NCBI GenBank assembly: GCA_023391815.1
Contig: JAEWAF010000040.1
Coordinates: forward strand, 1-64,000
Direction of reading: 5' to 3'
DNA: 64,000 nucleotides
Source: Pseudomonadota bacterium
Lineage (GTDB): Bacteria; Pseudomonadota; Gammaproteobacteria; Steroidobacterales; Steroidobacteraceae
The notes under the pieces are model-generated. The model saw only the letters and a program-made list of their open reading frames with translations. It was not told the origin of the DNA and did not search any database. Made by a program: the position numbers and the translations under genes. The number at the start of each line of letters is the position of its first letter. Within the stretch, counting starts at the first letter, position 1. Below are positions 58,886 through 64,000 of the stretch, piece after piece.

Positions 58886-60199
58886 TCAATGCCCATTGGT
58901 GCAGGGCGAGGAGCCATCCGTGAGTTGCAGCCAGCTTAGAACGAGTTTTGCGACGGAGCTCTCGCCGCCCCGGACCGACGCGATGACCGGATAGGCTTTC
59001 GCCAGCCGTTGCCGAGCCTCGACCGAGGACCTGTCGAGCTGATACAGCGCCCGGCCGAGTACTGCCCCGGTGATTGCGTATTCGACACTGCGCTCGCCGA
59101 ACTCCGCCTCCCAGACCGGCAAGGCGGCTCTCGCCAGCTTTTCGGCCTCGGCGGGCTCGCCGGTCTCGACCAGCGATCGGGCGAGCCACGCCCGGGCCTC
59201 GGCAATGAAGGCATGGTTGGCCGGAAGCCTGCCTTCCTTGACGTTGTGCTCGTAAATGGCGAGCGCGGCCTGGAACGACTCGGCCGCGGCGGAGAAATCT
59301 TTCAGTTCGTAGGTGACGCGGCCGATGCGGGCGTGATCGTTGCCGACATAGGGATGGTTCCGATCGCGCACTTTGATGTTCAGATCGAGCGCTTCCAGCA
59401 GAACGTCCCTGGCGCCCTTCAGGTCGCCCATCGAGCGCAGCACCGAGCCGAGATTGGCGAGCACATCGACCAGATCGGGATGACAGGGCTGTTGGACGTC
59501 TTCGCGGATGATACGAACGGCGGTGGTCATATCGTCCCTGGCTTCCTGCAGCTTGCCCACGCCGGCTTTGACCGTGGCGAAGTTGAGCAAGTGAAGCGCG
59601 TATTTCAAATGTCGGTCGCCCACCTGACGGCGGTCGAGGTCGAGAATCTTGGTATAGATGTCGGTGGCGCGCTCGTAGTTGCCTCGAGTTTGTTGGACCC
59701 GGCCCGACACATCGAGCAGCCTGGTGACATTCGGGTCGGTGCACTCCAGATGCAACGATTCGAGAATGTTCAGACCGCTCAGCGCCGACTGCTCGGCTGC
59801 CGCGAATTGCCCGAGCTGCAATTGAGTGACCGCGAGCTCATTCAGATTGAGCGCGACTGGATAACTGTTGCCACCGAAGACGCGGCTGTCGATGGCGAGC
59901 GACTTGCGGACTTCAGTTTCGGCGGCGGCGAAGTCGCCTGATTGGCGTAGCGCGCAGGCGTGGCTGTTGAGCGATCGCGCTGTCTCCGGATGATCCTCGC
60001 CAAAGAAGCCGCGCCGGATCTCGAGCCCGCGCTCGATGAGCTTTTTGCCATCATCGACCCGTCCCTGATGTAACAGAGCGAGGCCGAGAGCATCGAGGAT
60101 GGCGCCGGAGCGTTCGGGCTCCTCTCCCAGGTCGACTCGCAACGTTCCTTTCGGGGTCTCGGGCAGGCTGGTCGAGTCGTCCGCGATCAAAATGAACAT
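58886..60199 (-). CDS. TPR-repeat protein
   Basis: A 437-residue soluble protein consisting of tetratricopeptide repeats of about 42 residues (the Kinesin-light-chain-like spacing): LDALGLALLHQGRVDDGKKL, LNELAVTQLQLGQFAAAEQS, LANLGSVLRSMGDLKGARDV, HARIGRVTYELKDFSAAAES. No enzymatic domain is visible. AAAGGAGAC is a strong ribosome-binding site. It follows the Ser/Thr kinase gene by 90 bases and shows the same repeat style as that kinase's C-terminal half, so it may be a duplicated partner. Its role is likely protein-protein scaffolding. Confidence 0.87.
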   Translation of the reverse strand: MFILIADDSTSLPETPKGTLRVDLGEEPERSGAILDALGLALLHQGRVDDGKKLIERGLEIRRGFFGEDHPETARSLNSHACALRQSGDFAAAETEVRKSLAIDSRVFGGNSYPVALNLNELAVTQLQLGQFAAAEQSALSGLNILESLHLECTDPNVTRLLDVSGRVQQTRGNYERATDIYTKILDLDRRQVGDRHLKYALHLLNFATVKAGVGKLQEARDDMTTAVRIIREDVQQPCHPDLVDVLANLGSVLRSMGDLKGARDVLLEALDLNIKVRDRNHPYVGNDHARIGRVTYELKDFSAAAESFQAALAIYEHNVKEGRLPANHAFIAEARAWLARSLVETGEPAEAEKLARAALPVWEAEFGERSVEYAITGAVLGRALYQLDRSSVEARQRLAKAYPVIASVRGGESSVAKLVLSWLQLTDGSSPCTNGH

Positions 60200-60289
60200 C
60201 GAGAGTCTCCTTTCACTCGGGCGCTCAAGAGAGGTCGCATGCTACGCACGCGCTTCGCGACTGTGCCATCGCTCTTATGTCACGGTTTG

Positions 60290-63013
60290 TTACTTCTGTT
60301 TCAATCGGGCGAAAAAGTCACGCGCGGCTTCGGGCCGGCGTTGCTCGTCATAAAGATCTTCGATCCAGCCGCGCACTTCCCGCGCATATTCGACATCGGC
60401 CGGGACTTTCGAGCCGGCGAGGATCGGGTAGCTCGCGGTCAGCGCTTGCTCCGCGTCCTCGGTGCGTCCCTGTTTCGCCCATACGCGGCCGCGAATGGCG
60501 ACGGCCAGCGCGTGGCCGGGACTGTCTTCACCATACGAAGCGGCCCAGGCTTCGATGGCTCGATCGAGCGTCGTTTCCGCTTCCTTGAAGCGCTGTAGCT
60601 CGAGCAGCGTCCGCCCGAGGCGAGTCAGAGTGGTCGTGATATAGCCGTGCCCGGGCGGCAACGTCTTGTGATAAATCCCCAGCGCTTCCCGGAGATAGCG
60701 CTCGGCACTCGCGTAATCGTGTTTGCGTAACGCGACGCGCCCGAGACTTTCAAGGTCGTGCCCGACGTAGGCGTGATCGGGGCGGATCTCACGATCGCGT
60801 GCCAGTAAGGTCTGGAAAATCTGCTGTGCCTCGTCCAGCTGACCTTCCTTCATCAGGTAACGGCCGTAGTTGCTCATCGCGTCGATGGTCTCGTGATGCT
60901 TGGGGCCGAGCACACGATCGAACAGCGCGATGGCCTGTCGATATAACGGTCCCGCGGCTTGCAGGTCCCCCTTGCCTTGCAGGGCCGAGGCCAGGTTTTG
61001 CAGATGGCGGGCGTAGACGGGATGGTCTTCCTGCCGCGCCTGGCGGTCGATCGCGAGCGCCTCGCGCGTGAGTCGTTCCGCGGTTTCGAAATCTTTGCGA
61101 TCCATGGCGATCACCGCCAGGTTATCGAGCGGGTCCGCGACCAGTTCATGAGTCTTGCCGAGCCGGGCGATGCGAATGTCGAGGCAGCGTTGGAACAACT
61201 GCTCGGCGGCTGCGAGGTTGTTCTGGCGATGTTCGATGAAGCCGAGCTGACACAGCGTGAGCGCGGTCTGCAGGCTGTCGGCCCCCGTATGTTTCTCCGC
61301 CAATGCGAGGCTGGCGCGCGCCAGTTGCTCCGCCTTCGGCAGATCGCCGCGCTCGCCATAGACGCGATTGAGGCTGTACAGGCTGCGCCCGACATCGAGG
61401 CTGTCGTCACCGAACGTAGCGCGGCGAATCGACAGGGCCTGCTCGATCAACGGCTGCGCTTGATTCAATTGGCCGAGCCCGAGGTACACGGTGCCGATCG
61501 TATCCATCAAAGTCGCTTGCAGTTCCGGCTGGTCGCGCAATTTGTCGGCAATACGCTGCGCGCCGGCGTCGAGAATTTCCTTGGCCGTGACTTTGTCGCC
61601 ACGCGCGCGAGCGGGATCGGCGCGTGTGAAAGATTCGACCAGAAATTCCGAGACCGCTTCGGCGCGCGCCCGTTCAGCTTCGGCGATGGTGCGTTCTCTG
61701 GTCGCGACGTCACGTTCGCGCTCGACGCGCTTGGATTGGATCTGCGTGGTAATGGAAAAGCCGATCAGCATGGCCAGAAACGCGGCGGCCAGCCCGAGTG
61801 CCGCGCCGTGACGTTTGACGAATTTGCTGGAGCGGTAGCGCCATGAGTCGGGACGCGCGATCACCGGCAGTCCGCGCTGCAGGCGATCGATGTCGGCGTT
61901 GAGCTGTTCCACCGACGGATAGCGACGCTCCGGCTCCTTGCGCATCGCCATTGCAACGATGTTGTCCAGATCGCCGCGCAGTTGACGCTGCAGTCGAGCC
62001 GGTGTGGTGCCGCGCTGAGCGGCGACTTGCGCCACCGCGCTGGGGCTCGTTTCGCAAGCGATACCGATGGCTTCGCTGGGCGAGGGCGGATCGTCCTCGC
62101 AAATCGTTCTTTCCAGCTCGGCCATGCGAATGCCCCGCAGGACGAACGGTTTGAAACCGCACAGCAGTTCGTGGAGCAGCACGCCCAATACATAGATATC
62201 GCTGGCGGTCGTGATCGGATCGCCGCGGACCTGTTCCGGGCTGGCGTGGCCTGGCGTCATCACCCGGATATCGGCCTGAGTCACCGCCAGGGTGTGCATC
62301 ATGTGGCCGGTGTCGTCGAGCCACTTGGCGATACCGAAATCGAGCAGCTTGGGCGTGCCTTCGGCGGTCACCAGGATGTTCGAGGGCTTCAGGTCCCGAT
62401 GCACGATCAGATTCTGATGGGCGCGGTGCACCGCCGAGCACACCGCCTGAAACAATTTCAGGCGGGCTTCGATGCTCAGGCTGCGACGATCGCAATAGAT
62501 ATCGATGGGCTCGCCATCGATATATTCCATGACGATGTAGGGCGTGCCGTCGTCGGTGGTGCCGCCGTCGAACAGGCGGGCGATGTTTGGATGCTCGAGC
62601 GTGGCCAGGATCTGGCGTTCCAGGCGCAGGCGCTGCTGAGATTCGCGGGATAACAATCCCCGGCGCACCAGCTTGATGGCAACCTGCTGATTGAATTGCG
62701 CATCGGCGCGTTCGGCCAGGAACACCTCGCCCATGCCGCCTTCGCCCAGGCTGCGCACCAGACGGTAGGCGCCGATTCGTTCGCCAGCGAGCGTGCGCCG
62801 CTCTTCGAACACGCCTTCCGGCTCGGCCTCGGAGCCGGCGCTCTCGAACCAGTTCTGTCGGGAGTGCGGGCGCGAATGTAGCTCGGCGACCGCGCTTTCA
62901 TATAACTGCGCATCGCTCGCGCAAGCCTGGCGGATAAACCGCAGCCGATCTTCCTCGGGCAGCTGCCGGGCTTCGTCCACGATGGCGGCGATGGACTTGG
63001 GATCCACAGTCAT
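60290..63013 (-). CDS. Ser/Thr protein kinase with C-terminal TPR domain
   Basis: A 907-residue PknB-type kinase. After a short helical N-domain with VDEARQLPEEDRLRFIRQAC, the kinase domain (about 83-345) shows LGEGGMGEVFLAE, VAIK (Lys114), HRDLKPSN (Asp207), LLDFGIAKW (Asp225) and GHASPEQVRGD. A membrane helix (about 403-424) then leads to a charged coiled coil and a series of about ten 42-residue TPRs (about 480-880), which would face the periplasm. The ATG at 63013 was chosen as the frame before it is not protein-like. A weak GAGGCG precedes it. Phosphorylation targets are unknown; the TPR protein encoded next is a candidate partner. Confidence 0.93.
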   Translation of the reverse strand: MTVDPKSIAAIVDEARQLPEEDRLRFIRQACASDAQLYESAVAELHSRPHSRQNWFESAGSEAEPEGVFEERRTLAGERIGAYRLVRSLGEGGMGEVFLAERADAQFNQQVAIKLVRRGLLSRESQQRLRLERQILATLEHPNIARLFDGGTTDDGTPYIVMEYIDGEPIDIYCDRRSLSIEARLKLFQAVCSAVHRAHQNLIVHRDLKPSNILVTAEGTPKLLDFGIAKWLDDTGHMMHTLAVTQADIRVMTPGHASPEQVRGDPITTASDIYVLGVLLHELLCGFKPFVLRGIRMAELERTICEDDPPSPSEAIGIACETSPSAVAQVAAQRGTTPARLQRQLRGDLDNIVAMAMRKEPERRYPSVEQLNADIDRLQRGLPVIARPDSWRYRSSKFVKRHGAALGLAAAFLAMLIGFSITTQIQSKRVERERDVATRERTIAEAERARAEAVSEFLVESFTRADPARARGDKVTAKEILDAGAQRIADKLRDQPELQATLMDTIGTVYLGLGQLNQAQPLIEQALSIRRATFGDDSLDVGRSLYSLNRVYGERGDLPKAEQLARASLALAEKHTGADSLQTALTLCQLGFIEHRQNNLAAAEQLFQRCLDIRIARLGKTHELVADPLDNLAVIAMDRKDFETAERLTREALAIDRQARQEDHPVYARHLQNLASALQGKGDLQAAGPLYRQAIALFDRVLGPKHHETIDAMSNYGRYLMKEGQLDEAQQIFQTLLARDREIRPDHAYVGHDLESLGRVALRKHDYASAERYLREALGIYHKTLPPGHGYITTTLTRLGRTLLELQRFKEAETTLDRAIEAWAASYGEDSPGHALAVAIRGRVWAKQGRTEDAEQALTASYPILAGSKVPADVEYAREVRGWIEDLYDEQRRPEAARDFFARLKQK

Positions 63014-63328
63014 GTCGGTTGCGGCGCGCCTCGTGAACTTTGGTAGCCTTGTCGGGCTGACGGCGGCTGGTGCACACTCGGTCGCACGTCCTGATCGCCG
63101 GGAGCCACCATGTATCACACACTGATGTCCGTCACGATGTCCTTTGTGCCAGCGGGGCGGCGTGGCGCGAAGTCTGCGCCCCGGTGCGGAAGTTGTCACC
63201 GTCCAGTGGAGATGTGATCGCCTGCCAGCTCGGCGATGCTACGCCCGGCGCGTACGCATGGATACATCCGGGGGCGTGCAGGAGCATGGTTCAGCTTGTA
63301 AGCTCCCGCTCAAAGGAGCGAGCCAACC
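63014..63328. other. Divergent control region
   Basis: About 315 bases between the kinase gene and the oxidoreductase gene. Both promoters must lie here. A 35-codon frame from 63110 with a poor upstream site is not convincing. Confidence 0.5.
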
Positions 63329-64000
63329 ATGCAGGATCTTTCCCGTCGTCATTTCGTGAAAGGTGCGGCGGCCGCCGCACTCGCGGCGCCCTTCATCACT
63401 GCCGCCGCCACCCGAGAGAAGACCGGTCCCGGTAAGAAACTGGGTGTCGCCTTGTGCGGGCTGGGCAGGCTCAGCACCGATCAGATCGCGCCGGCCCTGC
63501 AAAAAACTCGGCACTGCCGACTCGCCGGCATCGTCACCGGCAGCAGCGGCAAAGCGGATGAGTGGCGCAAAAAATATAACCTGCCGGCGCATAGCGTTTA
63601 CACATACGACACCATGCACCGCATGGCCGATAACGACGACATCGATATCGTGTACGTCGTCACGCCCAACGCGCTTCATTTGGAACATACGGTCGCGGCG
63701 GCCAAAGCCGGCAAGCATGTATTCTGCGAGAAGCCGTTGGAGATATCGGTGGATCGCTGCAAACAGATGATCGATGCCTGCAAAGCGGCGGATCGCATGC
63801 TCGGGACCGCGTACCGCTGCAGGTTCGAGCCGCACCACATCGAGTGCATTCGCATCGCGCGTGAGCAGGAGCTCGGGCCGGTGCGCATCATCGAGGCCGG
63901 CTTCAGCATCGATGTGGGTGCGGCCGATCAATGGCGAGTGAAACGTGCGCTGTCGGGCGGCGGTGCCTTGATGGACGTTGGTATCTACGCCTTGCAGGCG
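63329..64000 (+). CDS. Tat-exported Gfo/Idh/MocA oxidoreductase (5' part)
   Basis: The first 224 codons of a gene that runs off the window. A twin-arginine signal (LSRRHFVKGAAAAALAAPFI) is followed by a Rossmann NAD(P)-binding domain: LGVALCGLGRLSTDQIAPAL, IDIVYVVTPNALHLEHTVAA and the family's EKP motif in GKHVFCEKPLEIS. The start of the substrate domain (ARRIG-like GPVRIIEAGFSIDVG, SGGGALMDVGIYALQA) follows. It resembles glucose-fructose oxidoreductase, which keeps its cofactor tightly bound and works in the periplasm. AAAGGAG lies 10 bases upstream of the ATG. Substrate unknown. Confidence 0.93.
   Translation, partial: MQDLSRRHFVKGAAAAALAAPFITAAATREKTGPGKKLGVALCGLGRLSTDQIAPALQKTRHCRLAGIVTGSSGKADEWRKKYNLPAHSVYTYDTMHRMADNDDIDIVYVVTPNALHLEHTVAAAKAGKHVFCEKPLEISVDRCKQMIDACKAADRMLGTAYRCRFEPHHIECIRIAREQELGPVRIIEAGFSIDVGAADQWRVKRALSGGGALMDVGIYALQA

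Noticed and set aside
63110..63217. 35-codon rightward frame before the Gfo/Idh gene
   Set aside because: Poor ribosome-binding site and no recognisable features; the region is a control region.

Overview
The window is high-GC DNA with dense, tightly packed genes. The gene content (bufferin cluster, gentisate-type ring-cleavage pair, PL3 pectate lyase, HrpB, PBP7, CusR/CusS-like pair) suggests a free-living, soil or plant-associated gammaproteobacterium, perhaps near the Steroidobacter/Nevskiales groups. That placement is inference, because no rRNA or marker phylogeny is available. I recognised no tRNA, rRNA, insertion sequence, prophage, CRISPR array or replication origin.

Layout. 0.1-2 kb: DUF1428 protein, a 51-aa membrane protein and PBP7. 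2-8.3 kb: MATE exporter and an RND adaptor/pump pair. 8.4-10.2 kb: paaI-paaK. 10.5-16.6 kb: PL3 pectate lyase, an unknown anchored protein, a Ycf48/BNR-repeat protein, a TonB-family protein and AcpH. 16.8-21.7 kb: a two-DUF4394 lipoprotein, a Spy-like protein and a sensor/regulator pair. 21.8-29.1 kb: RiPP region (below). 29.1-33.4 kb: two lipoproteins and a NarX/NarL-like cluster with an inserted Fis-type protein and a lone receiver. 33.8-47 kb: small proteins, an EF-hand protein, M28 peptidase, NlpC/P60 lipoprotein, the hrpB-to-acs run, a serine hydrolase and a CusRS-like pair. 47-52.4 kb: a four-gene PspA/AAA+ envelope operon. 52.5-64 kb: tesB, rluB, a GMC oxidoreductase with its Tat partner, a regulator plus hybrid kinase, a TPR protein, a Ser/Thr kinase with TPRs, and the start of a Tat-exported Gfo/Idh/MocA oxidoreductase.

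The standout is 21.8-29 kb, all on the minus strand. One gene (24761-25567) encodes a stand-alone relative of the borosin peptide-backbone N-methyltransferases. It keeps the catalytic Tyr/Arg/Tyr set and the FYGHPGVF and PGVSAADC segments of OphMA. About 0.8 kb downstream, a 93-aa protein (23657-23938) resembles the split-borosin precursor SonA: the same MS...LGQ-type start, a helical recognition domain, and a hydrophobic core whose Leu-Val pair falls at residues 63-64. Together they look like an unreported split borosin pathway. A GNAT acetyltransferase lies between them, and a c-di-GMP synthase overlaps the end of the precursor gene.

Immediately upstream on the same strand is a second RiPP system, a bufferin operon (bufA, bufB/MNIO, bufC). 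It is followed at short spacing by a fumarylpyruvate hydrolase/maleylpyruvate isomerase pair and then the borosin methyltransferase. From bufC to the GNAT no gap exceeds about 27 nt, so one transcript could carry both RiPP enzymes.

Several genes (MATE, hrpB, tesB, rluB) have a -10-like hexamer 6-10 nt before the start codon and no ribosome-binding site, suggesting leaderless mRNAs.
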